Below are positions 1-5,920 of a stretch of DNA of 8,471 nt, piece by piece (position 1 is the first letter of the stretch; each line of letters begins with the position of its first letter). Source of the DNA: Candidatus Sigynarchaeota archaeon (GTDB lineage Archaea > Asgardarchaeota > Jordarchaeia > Jordarchaeales > Jordarchaeaceae); NCBI GenBank assembly GCA_030587505.1, contig JAUQYY010000011.1, positions 1 to 8,471 of the forward strand, read 5' to 3'. The position numbers and the translations under genes are program-made. The notes below the pieces were generated by a model that was given only the letters and a program-made list of their open reading frames with translations, was not told the origin of the DNA and searched no databases.

Positions 1-327
1 TCCTCCAAGCTTGTTCAACGTCTTGGTGAAAGCATGGGTGTTCCCGTGGAGGTTATTCCTGTGGCGTGGAGGCTGGTGAAGAGTAAATTGGAGGAGAGAG
101 GCGCCGAGGTGGTTCTTAGGGAGGGAGCTAGGAAAGCGGGTCCTGTAGTTACGGATAACGGTAACTTCATTTTGGATGTTCATTTTCGGGAAATAGCTGA
201 CCCCGGCAGCTTGGAAGTTGAATTGAACGCTGTCCCGGGAATTGTGGAGAACGGCTTGTTTGTTGGTATGGCTGAGAGAGTGTACGTGGGAGAGAGGCAG
301 AGTTTGAAGATTTTGAGTAAGAAGTAG
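1..327 (+). CDS. rpiA: Ribose-5-phosphate isomerase A, C-terminal part
   Basis: RpiA interconverts ribose 5-phosphate and ribulose 5-phosphate in the cytoplasm, supplying ribose for nucleotides and PRPP. The reading frame is open from base 1, so the N-terminal half (substrate loop and catalytic residues) lies outside the window. The visible 108 residues carry the typical C-terminal blocks of the family: PVEVIP near the start, then VVTDNGNFILDVHF, then the AVPGIVENGLF segment, where the family usually reads hPGVVExGLF. The internal ATG at 34 is not the true start, because homology continues upstream of it. The stop at 325-327 lies only 7 nt from the 3' end of a tRNA on the opposite strand, so the two transcripts converge and probably overlap. 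The identification is firm; only the start is missing. Confidence 0.93.
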   Translation, partial: SSKLVQRLGESMGVPVEVIPVAWRLVKSKLEERGAEVVLREGARKAGPVVTDNGNFILDVHFREIADPGSLEVELNAVPGIVENGLFVGMAERVYVGERQSLKILSKK

Positions 328-334
328 ACAGAGG

Positions 335-425
335 TGGCGGACGGGGAGAGATTCGAACTCTCGACATCAGGCTTAGGAGGCCTGCGCCCTTTCAGTTCTG
401 AGAATCCTGGCTAGGCGACCCGTCC
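335..425 (-). tRNA. tRNA-Arg(CCU) with a D-loop insertion, probably an intron
   Basis: On the minus strand the gene folds as a cloverleaf. The acceptor stem is GGACGGG/CCCGTCC, discriminator G is followed by an encoded CCA, the anticodon arm CAGGC-CTCCTAA-GCCTG gives anticodon CCU, and the T arm is GAGAG-TTCGAAT-CTCTC. The D stem is GCCT/GGGC, but the D-loop is about 14 nt too long. Removing 391-404 leaves the loop AGCCAGGAA, with A14, G18, G19 and A21 all in place, and a mature tRNA of 77 nt with CCA. There is no anticodon-loop intron. The gene lies 32 bp downstream of the PIN-ATPase stop on the same strand, so it may be co-transcribed with it. No clear TATA box of its own is visible. Confidence 0.92.
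391..404 (-). other. Putative 14-nt tRNA intron at D-loop position 20/21
   Basis: The transcript-sense insertion is TTCTCAGAACTGAA. The flanking exon CAG can pair with CTG near the intron's 3' end, an inner TTC-TCA-GAA mini-hairpin forms, and an AAA bulge precedes the D-stem strand GGGC. Cutting after the second A of that bulge gives a normal D-loop. This is a relaxed bulge-helix-bulge: the central helix has only 3 bp and the 5' bulge is not a clean three nucleotides. A 13-nt intron leaving one extra A cannot be excluded. The splice sites are inferred from restoring the cloverleaf. Confidence 0.7.
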
Positions 426-457
426 GCTTTTTAGATGATTTTACTTCGTTGTTATTT

Positions 458-2095
458 TTATTTTTTTGCGTATATTTTCTTTCCCCTTTTTATGCTGTCT
501 ATTAGTTTTTTTCCATACAGGGTGGATTTTCTTATGCGGATTTGTCCCTCTTTGTTGGTTTTTGAAGTGAATACGGGTTCGTCGTCCAGGTAGAATTGTA
601 GGTAGGTTTTTCTGTATTCGGGAGAAACAGTGAGGATTACGTGTTTTCGGTTGAATTCGGTTTCTACGGGTATGACTACCTCCTCTTTTGGCTCAAGTGT
701 CTCTTTTGTTTTCTGCTTTCTCCGGCGTTTCCTTCCAACATCTTCTCCGATTTGTATCACTATAGTTTGCTCTCCGTAAGTGTATATTTCGTACTGTAGT
801 TGGTTTGTTTCAAAGTCTCGTACTTCGATTACTGGACGTGCCAGATCAGATTCGGTCATTCCTGTGGGGACCTTTACCACTAGTTTTAGGGAGAGAACCT
901 GTTTTACTTCGCCATCTTCTATGAAAATCACTGTGTCGACGACTCTGCTTATTAGCCCCAGCTCAACTCTGCCGATGAAACGTTCAACCGCGTCTATGGC
1001 CCTTGAGGCGTGTACTACACCGACTAGTCCTACTCCCGCAAATCTGAGGTCGGTGTAGATTTGAAAGTCTTTGGTTTTGCGCAGCTCATCGTATATGACG
1101 TAGTCGGGTCTTACAAGTAGGAGGATATCAGCTGTTTTTTCCATGTCGCCTCTCAGCGCCGTGTACTGTGTGATTTCTGGACCTACAGGAAGGTCTCGGG
1201 GCTTTTCCAAGGTTTTCACTATTTTGTTTTGTTTTTGGTAGAACTCAGCTAGGGCGCCTGCAAAGGTGCTTTTTCCCGCTCCGGGTTTGCCTGCTACTAA
1301 GATTCCTTCGGCCGTCTCCTTTAACCGTTCCTTCAGCCTTTTTGATAGGCGGTAGTCGTCTAGACTCACTGATAGTAAGGGTCTAACTGCTGTTATTTCC
1401 ATTCGGTCCGACAGTGGAGGCGTGGTTATGGCTATTCTGTACTCGTGGAGTTGGATTACTATTGCGCCTTCCTCGTTAATTTCAATGAAGCAGTCTTTGT
1501 CCAACTCAGCACTCTCGATGATGGAGGATGCGAGTTTCTGTAGTTGTTCCAGAGTCATGGGTTCGTCGCTTATTTTCTCTAGTTTCCAGTCTCCAGGTCT
1601 TCCTCTTTTCGTCTGGGGAGGAATACCTTCCTTTAGATGGACAGAGAGTGAGTCTGGTGCGAAGAAGTCTTGTATTCTTAGTTCTGGCTCTTTTCTTTCC
1701 CTCTGTATGTAGAGCACGTCTATTCCCTCTGCTCGGGAAATGGCTGCTTGGACGTAATCGCTAGTCATTAGAATTGCACCGTTTTTCCTTGCTTCCTCGC
1801 GTATGAGTTCATCAAGAGCCCCACTTTCGGCGTGTATTATTTGTTGAAAACTCGGTCTCTCTCCAGAGATGGTTAGACGTATTTTACCCTTAGTGCGAAG
1901 AGCCCGAATTTTCTTCAGTTCCTGTAACCCAAGCATTCCGGTGGTTTTGGAGCGATTGGCCTGATGTTCTATTTCTGCTAGAACCGTCTGTGGTATGATT
2001 ATCTCTATGTTTGTGTCGTCCTTTAGGCTTCCTTCCTCTATCTCTTTAGAAAGAGTTGACCCTAAAAGTACACTTGTATCAACAACGTATTTCAT
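458..2095 (-). CDS. PIN domain / PilT-VirB11-type ATPase
   Basis: A 545-residue archaeal PIN-ATPase (COG1855-like). The PIN domain is at about 1-135, with the acidic residues expected of a metal-dependent RNase: D6 in VVDTSVL, E41, D95 and D113 in TSDY. The secretion-ATPase-like domain follows at about 230-460. Its Walker A is GKPGAGKST (269-277), its Walker B region is YVIYDE ending at D346-E347, and its conserved His segment is VGVVHAS near 368-374. After about residue 470 a Lys/Arg-rich linker leads to a conserved-looking C-terminal module (about 503-545). I find no KH motif of the GxxG type where related proteins usually carry one. The ATG is preceded by GGAG with 8 nt spacing. The family is widely conserved but its substrate is unknown; an RNA-processing role is inference. 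It lies between two tRNA-Arg genes, divergent from one and collinear with the other. Confidence 0.9.
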   Translation of the reverse strand: MKYVVDTSVLLGSTLSKEIEEGSLKDDTNIEIIIPQTVLAEIEHQANRSKTTGMLGLQELKKIRALRTKGKIRLTISGERPSFQQIIHAESGALDELIREEARKNGAILMTSDYVQAAISRAEGIDVLYIQRERKEPELRIQDFFAPDSLSVHLKEGIPPQTKRGRPGDWKLEKISDEPMTLEQLQKLASSIIESAELDKDCFIEINEEGAIVIQLHEYRIAITTPPLSDRMEITAVRPLLSVSLDDYRLSKRLKERLKETAEGILVAGKPGAGKSTFAGALAEFYQKQNKIVKTLEKPRDLPVGPEITQYTALRGDMEKTADILLLVRPDYVIYDELRKTKDFQIYTDLRFAGVGLVGVVHASRAIDAVERFIGRVELGLISRVVDTVIFIEDGEVKQVLSLKLVVKVPTGMTESDLARPVIEVRDFETNQLQYEIYTYGEQTIVIQIGEDVGRKRRRKQKTKETLEPKEEVVIPVETEFNRKHVILTVSPEYRKTYLQFYLDDEPVFTSKTNKEGQIRIRKSTLYGKKLIDSIKRGKKIYAKK

Positions 2096-2124
2096 CTTTT
2101 ATTCTCCGAATAGACATAATTTCA

Positions 2125-2140
2125 GAAATTTAATTTCCTT
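2125..2140 (-). promoter_or_regulatory. Candidate promoter of the PIN-ATPase gene
   Basis: On the minus strand a BRE-like GGAAA is followed by the TATA-like TTAAATTT, centred about 36 nt upstream of the ATG at 2095. That predicts a very short leader with the GGAG motif near its 5' end. This rests on consensus and spacing only. Confidence 0.4.
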
Positions 2141-2208
2141 GTGAAACGTACGAAACAGATTACCTAAAAAGATTTCTGCTTCTCAATTATGGAAAGGGTA
2201 GCAAAATT

Positions 2209-2217
2209 GATATAATC
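2209..2217 (+). promoter_or_regulatory. TATA box for tRNA-Arg(UCG)
   Basis: GATATAATC, preceded by A-rich BRE-like sequence (GCAAAA), is centred about 29 nt before the mature 5' end at 2242. That is the usual archaeal TATA-to-start distance for a tRNA gene with almost no leader. The same promoter may also serve the dUTPase gene, because no separate TATA box is evident in the 40 nt between the tRNA and that gene. Confidence 0.65.
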
Positions 2218-2279
2218 CTTTTGCAGTAGAGTTTTAAGGGTGGGCCTGTAGTCTAGCTGGATAGGGCGCCGGCCTTCGG

Positions 2280-2299
2280 ATACCCAAGAGTTAGAGGCA
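2280..2299 (+). other. Canonical 37/38 tRNA intron, 20 nt
   Basis: The intron runs from A2280 to A2299. The exon strand CTTC (2274-2277) pairs with GAGG (2294-2297) to give the 4-bp central helix, including one G-U pair. It is flanked by 3-nt bulges GG^A and CA^A, with the anticodon stem as the outer helix. This is a standard bulge-helix-bulge substrate for archaeal tRNA splicing endonuclease. Confidence 0.9.
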
Positions 2300-2321
2300 A
2301 GCCGGATGTCAGGGGTTCAAA

Positions 2322-2350
2322 AGTGTACTAGCAGGCGGGTACACTGATAA
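2322..2350 (+). other. Non-canonical T-loop intron (59/60), 29 nt
   Basis: The T stem AGGGG/CCCCT is the outer helix. TTCA pairs with TGAT (three pairs and a U-U) as the central helix, the bulges are AA^A and AA^T, and an inner hairpin GTGTAC/GTACAC closes a 10-nt loop. Cutting after the second base of each bulge restores the seven-base T-loop TTCAAAT exactly. The strict geometry makes the assignment strong. Confidence 0.88.
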
Positions 2351-2407
2351 TCCCCTCAGGCCCACCACCATCCGATCTCCTAGAAGTTACAATTCTGGTA
2401 GGTTTAA

Positions 2408-2911
2408 ATGGGTTCTGTTCTAAGCGGAAGAGAGATTCGAGAGATGATTCTCAAAGGAAAACTGGTTCGAGAATACCTTGACCTAGATAAGCAGCTTACA
2501 CCAGACGGCTTCGACCTCTCACTAAGAGAGATTCACACTTTTACTGATTGCGGCTACGTCGATTTCTCGAATGAAAACAGGCGTGTTTCAGAAACCAAAC
2601 CCATCGAATTTGAACATAAACTCCACCTTGAACCAGGCGCCTACAAGATTATTTATAACGAAATCGTTGATCTTCCTAACGATATTCTAGCTGTCGGGTG
2701 GACTAGATCTACGCTCTTGAGGTGCGGAGCAAGTATAGCTTCAGCGGTATTCGACGCGGGCTACGTCGGTAGATGTGAATCACTCCTCATAGTGAGCAAC
2801 CCGCATGGCTTCACGGTGGAGAGGAACGCGCGAGTACTACAACTCGTTTTCTTGAAACTGTCCTCAGCCTCCGAAGGCTATTCGGGAGTGTACAGGGGAG
2901 AAAACATCTGA
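2408..2911 (+). CDS. dut: Deoxyuridine triphosphatase (dUTPase), dCTP deaminase/dUTPase superfamily
   Basis: The 167-residue product is predicted to hydrolyse dUTP to dUMP and pyrophosphate, keeping uracil out of DNA and providing dUMP for dTMP synthesis. Motifs in order: TPDGFDLSL (about 31-39), the phosphate-binding WTRSTLLRCG (98-107, R100 and S101), FDAGYVGR (115-122, D116 as the expected deoxyribose-contacting and catalytic Asp), NARVLQLVF (140-148), and a C-terminal GYSGVYRGE. The Glu that dCTP deaminases carry in an LEFYN-type block appears as Ile in the corresponding LIVSN, which favours pure dUTPase over deaminase or bifunctional activity. That is an alignment by eye. The Y-x-G-x-Y C-terminus is of the Dcd-like archaeal type. 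The ATG at 2408 has only a weak upstream GGTAGG. The gene follows tRNA-Arg by 40 nt. Confidence 0.86.
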   Translation: MGSVLSGREIREMILKGKLVREYLDLDKQLTPDGFDLSLREIHTFTDCGYVDFSNENRRVSETKPIEFEHKLHLEPGAYKIIYNEIVDLPNDILAVGWTRSTLLRCGASIASAVFDAGYVGRCESLLIVSNPHGFTVERNARVLQLVFLKLSSASEGYSGVYRGENI

Positions 2912-3009
2912 CTCAGCAAGAGGTACACAGACCCCTTAAACTGATATTTATGGTTCGAAAAATTATTTCTTCACTCGCGAAGATTTTGAGGATTATCCGC
3001 CCTTTTTAG

Positions 3010-3044
3010 GGATATCTTTATTATACTCTGATGATGTAATATCC
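3010..3044 (+). promoter_or_regulatory. Promoter/operator candidate of the HTH-PRTase gene
   Basis: Inverted arms GGATAT (3010-3015) and ATATCC (3039-3044) flank a TATA-like TTTATTATAC (3018-3027). A start site about 26 nt downstream of that TATA would give a leader of about 50 nt before the TTG at 3099. The rest of 2912-3083 shows only a short TCTTC/GAAGA inverted repeat around 2970-2986 and no gene. Confidence 0.35.
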
Positions 3045-3085
3045 GAAAAGAGCGCCATCAAAATTTAACACAAATATGTTTAATT

Positions 3086-3089
3086 GGAG
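3086..3089 (+). promoter_or_regulatory. Ribosome binding site deciding the HTH-PRTase start
   Basis: GGAG sits 9 nt before the in-frame TTG at 3099. It overlaps the alternative TTG at 3084 and so cannot serve that codon. Confidence 0.55.
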
Positions 3090-3098
3090 TGTACGGAA

Positions 3099-3845
3099 TT
3101 GCCAGAGTATACACACGTAACAGACATTAGAAGGAGAATAAAATCAGTAGAACTCCTAAAAATACTAAAAAAGAACCACACATACGAAGAACTAGCAGAA
3201 ATCACAAAGTTACCAGTAACAGTCCTTAACAGGTACATAAAAGGCCACGTTCTCCCGAGCAAAGACCGAGCAGAAGAACTTTTCAAAATATTCAGCAAAT
3301 CATTTGACATAAAGCGCGAGGTTTCACGAAGAATCAAATTCGACGGACAAGGATACTTCGATAACACAGAGCTGCTAGGAGACACCCTACTCATGAGACT
3401 GATGGCTCAAACAATCTCAGAAAAATATGCGGGACAAAAAGTCTCCAAGGTTCTAACAGCCGCTGTGGACGGAGTCCCCATAGCAACGCACATAGCAAAC
3501 CAACTGGAAGCACAACTAGTAATAGCTAAAAGAAACCGAGAAGTCGGAATCTCAAAGTTCATAGAGGAATCATACGTTCCATCATTCTCAGGAGTATTCA
3601 TGACACTTTACCTGCCAAAAAGAGCTTTAACCAGCAGAGACCGCGTCCTGATAGTTGACGATGTTATCCGCTCGGGAGAAACTCAAAGAGCGTTGGTGAA
3701 TATCGCAGAAAAATCAGGCGCCAAAATTGTGGGAATATTCTTTATAATTTCAATAGGCAAAAGCTGGGAAGAAAAAATAAGGACTCCACCCAACTGCAAT
3801 GTTGAAATAATACTTCAACTCCCGGAACCCGAAGCCTCAATGTAA
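3099..3845 (+). CDS. HTH-phosphoribosyltransferase transcriptional regulator (GfcR-like)
   Basis: A 248-residue protein joining an N-terminal XRE-like helix-turn-helix (about 27-55, TYEELAEITKLPVTVLNRYI) to a type I phosphoribosyltransferase domain. The PRTase part shows AVDGVPIAT (about 122-130), a KRNREVGISKF flexible-loop region, and the PRPP-binding signature RVLIVDDVIRSGETQ (about 182-196). Archaeal proteins of this architecture, such as haloarchaeal GfcR, are regulators that sense a phosphorylated nucleotide or sugar-linked ligand through the PRTase fold. The target here is unknown, and residual enzymatic activity is possible. I prefer the TTG at 3099 because GGAG lies 9 nt upstream; a TTG at 3084 would add five residues. 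It stands alone after the dUTPase and converges with a sugar-phosphatase gene 93 bp away, a plausible but unproven regulatory partner. Confidence 0.83.
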   Translation: MPEYTHVTDIRRRIKSVELLKILKKNHTYEELAEITKLPVTVLNRYIKGHVLPSKDRAEELFKIFSKSFDIKREVSRRIKFDGQGYFDNTELLGDTLLMRLMAQTISEKYAGQKVSKVLTAAVDGVPIATHIANQLEAQLVIAKRNREVGISKFIEESYVPSFSGVFMTLYLPKRALTSRDRVLIVDDVIRSGETQRALVNIAEKSGAKIVGIFFIISIGKSWEEKIRTPPNCNVEIILQLPEPEASM

Positions 3846-3938
3846 AACTATAAAATAATTGGGGCTCCGACATAACCCATGAAACCTTCCAAAAAGCTGC
3901 CTCTTAAGACTCTTCGAGGTTAAAAGCCGGGTAGAGGG

Positions 3939-4733
3939 TTACAATAATTCTAAAATCCTTTCGTATAACACCTCATTTCCCGCAGCTACCAAGTTTTGTT
4001 TCTTAGTCAGATCGATTTTTCCTTCGACACTGTTACCCCTATCATCCGTAAAAATTCCACCCGCCTCCTCAATAATAAGCTTCGCAGCAGCAAAGTTCTC
4101 AGCACTCAAAATGTTTCTCAAGTCTAGAAATGCCTCATAGCCGCCTGAGGAAACGTAAGAAAGCTCAAGAGAATTCGAACCAATTTTTCGAACCTTTTTC
4201 ACACTCTTCAAAATTGGTATCACCCTATCCAAGCCAGATTTGTCTGGAAAATCTAAGTCGATTCCAACAATAGATTCCTGAAGCTCCTTTATCTGAGAAG
4301 GCCTCACTTTTAACCCATTGAGATAGGAGCCTTCACCTCTAACAGCATAATAAGTGTTTCCAGATACAATGTCTTTAACTATACCGATTTCAACCTCTTC
4401 AAAGTAGGGCGAGGGGGCAACAGCGACAGAAATAGCACTAAGCCCAATCCCGCGAGAATGGTTAGAGCTCCCGTCAATTGGATCTATGATTATGTATACG
4501 TCGTTTCCTTCTTCTACAACACCTGCTTCTTCTGCTAGGAATGTTATGTTTTTGTAGATTTTCCTGATTTCATTCATGAGGTAGTCTTCGGTGGTTTTGT
4601 CGAAGCTTCTAGTTACGTCACCCTTGATATTTAGGCCTAGTATTTCATTCGTTCCCAGACCTTCCTTAAGAAGTTTAATTCGCGCCCTTTCTATTATGTC
4701 CAATAACAACTTGAGATAACCCTTGTTCTCCAT
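3939..4733 (-). CDS. Inositol monophosphatase / fructose-1,6-bisphosphatase family protein
   Basis: A 264-residue Mg-dependent sugar phosphatase of the IMPase/archaeal class IV FBPase family, which acts on inositol 1-phosphate or fructose 1,6-bisphosphate; sequence alone does not separate these. Motifs: GDVTRSFD (about 38-45), FLAEEAG with metal-binding Glu at about 68-69, the signature IIDPIDGSSN (D84 and D87), and a C-terminal block ENFAAAKLIIEEAGG (about 212-226). In the last block the family usually reads WDxAAG with a metal-ligand Asp; here that position looks like Asn213, which is odd. A GTG at 4742 is in frame, but AGGTG (4740-4744) lies 6 nt before the ATG at 4733, so I chose the ATG. 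It converges with the HTH-PRTase gene. Confidence 0.88.
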   Translation of the reverse strand: MENKGYLKLLLDIIERARIKLLKEGLGTNEILGLNIKGDVTRSFDKTTEDYLMNEIRKIYKNITFLAEEAGVVEEGNDVYIIIDPIDGSSNHSRGIGLSAISVAVAPSPYFEEVEIGIVKDIVSGNTYYAVRGEGSYLNGLKVRPSQIKELQESIVGIDLDFPDKSGLDRVIPILKSVKKVRKIGSNSLELSYVSSGGYEAFLDLRNILSAENFAAAKLIIEEAGGIFTDDRGNSVEGKIDLTKKQNLVAAGNEVLYERILELL

Positions 4734-4739
4734 ATCAAA

Positions 4740-4744
4740 CACCT
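4740..4744 (-). promoter_or_regulatory. Ribosome binding site for the IMPase-family gene
   Basis: Minus-strand AGGTG, 6 nt upstream of the ATG at 4733. It overlaps the in-frame GTG at 4742 and therefore argues against that codon as the start. Confidence 0.65.
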
Positions 4745-4781
4745 TTAGAACTGTAGAGTACCTTACGCTAAATAAGGTCTC

Positions 4782-4813
4782 GGTATAAAGAATACCCCTT
4801 TAAATTTATTTAA
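4782..4813 (-). promoter_or_regulatory. Promoter with operator-like palindrome for the IMPase-family gene
   Basis: The minus-strand TATA-like run TTAAATAAATTTAA covers 4800-4813. Just downstream of it in the transcript direction lies the inverted repeat GGTAT-AAAGA-ATACC (4782-4796), between the TATA box and a start site expected near 4780. Upstream of the TATA is a perfect palindrome GGGATATCCC (4824-4833). The remaining intergenic sequence to 4969 is AT-rich and holds no gene I can see. Confidence 0.4.
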
Positions 4814-4969
4814 GTTGTTTGAGGGGATATCCCTTCGTCTCCATCTCAGAAGAGTTTGTCTTTAAGTGATTCGTATTGATTTTAAAAAGGGGAATGATTG
4901 TTTGAATAAGAGATCGTTAGAAGTGTTTAATTTGGGGAAGAGAGAATAGAAAAATGGAAATTTAGAAAG

Positions 4970-5695
4970 TTAAATATACATGTCTTCTCGTGGCTCGCGT
5001 CTCAGTTCTCTTTCTTCTTGTTGTTTGATTATTCTTCCGATTTCCTCTTCTATTTCGTGCGCGTCTTTTATTAATTCTGTGGTTGGTATGGATAGTCCGT
5101 ACAGGGTGTTAATTTTTTCAATGGCGATTGCTGCTGCTCTTGGGTCGGGTCTTCCCCTCTGGGCGAATGGAAGTATCGCGAGGGCGGGGAAGTCTTGGAT
5201 TTCTAGGTAGGTTAGCATTAATGCTAAGGGGCCGAAAACTTGTAGCCCTTCTTCTAGGAGAACTAATTTGTTTTCGAAAGCCTTTTGAAGCATCGCTCCT
5301 GTGGGAACAGCTCTGCAATCGTCTTCTCCGGTTCTAAACTGGTTGTCTAAACCCCCTACCAGCACGGCTTCTCTAAATTTGTTTTTAATTAACCATTGTG
5401 CTACTGTTTGCGCGAATTTTCTCTGTTCCGCACGGTACGGTAGAACTCTGGGAAAGAGAATAACGAGATTTTCACTTTTGAAGAGTTCAAACGGGAGGGT
5501 TAATCTCGAATTCTCCAAGCCGGTTAGAGGAGGGAGGAGAGCCGTTTCGATGAAACCTATACGCTCAGGTTTAAGCGTTTTAACTAAGTGTCTAATCGCT
5601 ATGTAGCCTGTTTCGCCGATTACGCTGTGGAACCCCGTGACGAAAATACAGTTTTCGAGGTTAACTGCCTTCTTAAGCTTGATTTCAACGCTCAA
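4970..5695 (-). CDS. PAC2-family protein (proteasome assembly chaperone 2 homologue)
   Basis: A 241-residue protein of the PAC2/DUF75 family (COG2047-like). Eukaryotic PAC2 chaperones 20S proteasome assembly. Archaeal members (PbaA/PbaB) resemble it structurally, but their roles are not settled. Visible features: an N-terminal GFHSVIGETGYIAIRHLV block (about 21-38) corresponding to the family's Gly-rich start, an internal AVLVGGLDNQF, a FGPLALMLTYLEIQDFPALAILPF segment, and the C-terminal RPDPRAAAIAIEKINTLYG. A charged helical tail of Glu/Arg-rich repeats follows. No signal peptide or membrane segment is seen. The start is TTG at 5695 because GAGGTG (5702-5707) ends 6 nt upstream; the longer TTG at 5725 has no such site. 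It appears monocistronic and divergent from the beta-CASP nuclease gene. Confidence 0.85.
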   Translation of the reverse strand: MSVEIKLKKAVNLENCIFVTGFHSVIGETGYIAIRHLVKTLKPERIGFIETALLPPLTGLENSRLTLPFELFKSENLVILFPRVLPYRAEQRKFAQTVAQWLIKNKFREAVLVGGLDNQFRTGEDDCRAVPTGAMLQKAFENKLVLLEEGLQVFGPLALMLTYLEIQDFPALAILPFAQRGRPDPRAAAIAIEKINTLYGLSIPTTELIKDAHEIEEEIGRIIKQQEERELRREPREDMYI

Positions 5696-5701
5696 TCTTT
5701 T

Positions 5702-5707
5702 CACCTC
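5702..5707 (-). promoter_or_regulatory. Ribosome binding site deciding the PAC2 start
   Basis: Minus-strand GAGGTG with a 6-nt spacer to the TTG at 5695; the strongest RBS near any candidate start of this gene. Confidence 0.7.
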
Positions 5708-5726
5708 AGATGTGAAATCGCCCAAG

Positions 5727-5740
5727 GGTTTATTCGAAAC
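5727..5740 (-). promoter_or_regulatory. Candidate promoter of the PAC2-family gene
   Basis: On the minus strand GTTTCGAATAAACC combines a BRE-like CGAA with TATA-like AATAAACC, centred about 36 nt upstream of the TTG start. The geometry matches that proposed for the PIN-ATPase gene. Evidence is consensus only. Confidence 0.35.
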
Positions 5741-5769
5741 ACGGTCCTACGTCACCCTTAGCGGGTTTA

Positions 5770-5795
5770 CTGCCCTTTTTGATGCTTTTGGGCAG
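5770..5795. repeat. 6-bp inverted repeat in the divergent intergenic region
   Basis: CTGCCC (5770-5775) and GGGCAG (5790-5795) enclose a 14-nt T-rich loop. It lies upstream of the proposed PAC2 promoter. The stretch from here to about 5920 shows no open reading frame with a ribosome binding site and no other clear structure. Confidence 0.4.
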
Positions 5796-5920
5796 GTTGA
5801 AATCTCAATGCGGGGAACAGTAATGGGTATGTGTTAGTTAGTAAGACAGAATAGGCAGTAATGATGGGGATTCGGAGTTATGAGAATAAAGTTCTTGAAT
5901 TTAAAAAAGATTTCCCACGG

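Larger units (their letters stand above)
2242..2367 (+). tRNA. tRNA-Arg(UCG) with two introns
   Basis: The acceptor stem is GGGCCTG/CAGGCCC, the discriminator is A, and CCA is encoded at 2365-2367. The D arm is GTCT-loop-GGGC. The anticodon stem is CCGGC/GCCGG around CTTCGG^A, with anticodon TCG at 2276-2278. The T stem is AGGGG/CCCCT. The unspliced gene is 126 nt; removing 20 nt after position 37 and 29 nt in the T-loop leaves a canonical 77-nt tRNA including CCA, with T-loop TTCAAAT. Both insertions form good bulge-helix-bulge structures. It is followed 40 nt later by the dUTPase gene, probably on the same transcript. Recognition as a tRNA is secure, and both splice predictions are forced by the cloverleaf. 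Confidence 0.95.

Noticed and set aside
780..1764. Open frames on the plus strand opposite the PIN-ATPase (780-1058, 1422-1712, 1528-1764)
   Set aside because: They lie antisense to a gene with clear PIN and Walker motifs, have low-complexity Ser/Leu-rich translations and no ribosome binding sites.
2096..2400. Integration of a mobile element at the tRNA-Arg(UCG) gene
   Set aside because: No duplicated tRNA 3' end, integrase or phage-like gene on either side; the extra bases inside the tRNA are explained by introns.
3029..3037. CTGATGATG as a box C motif upstream of the HTH-PRTase gene
   Set aside because: No downstream D box before the coding start; it lies within the promoter region instead.
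5128..5606. Open frames on the plus strand opposite the PAC2-family gene
   Set aside because: Shadow frames of a conserved gene, with no recognisable domain and no ribosome binding site.
5637..5837. 66-codon plus-strand frame across the PAC2 start region
   Set aside because: Half of it is antisense to PAC2, there is no ribosome binding site, and the residue pattern is not protein-like.
5851..5890. Possible box C/D guide RNA (TGATGG and TTATGAGA motifs)
   Set aside because: The C-box-like words are imperfect and no CTGA D box lies at a suitable distance.
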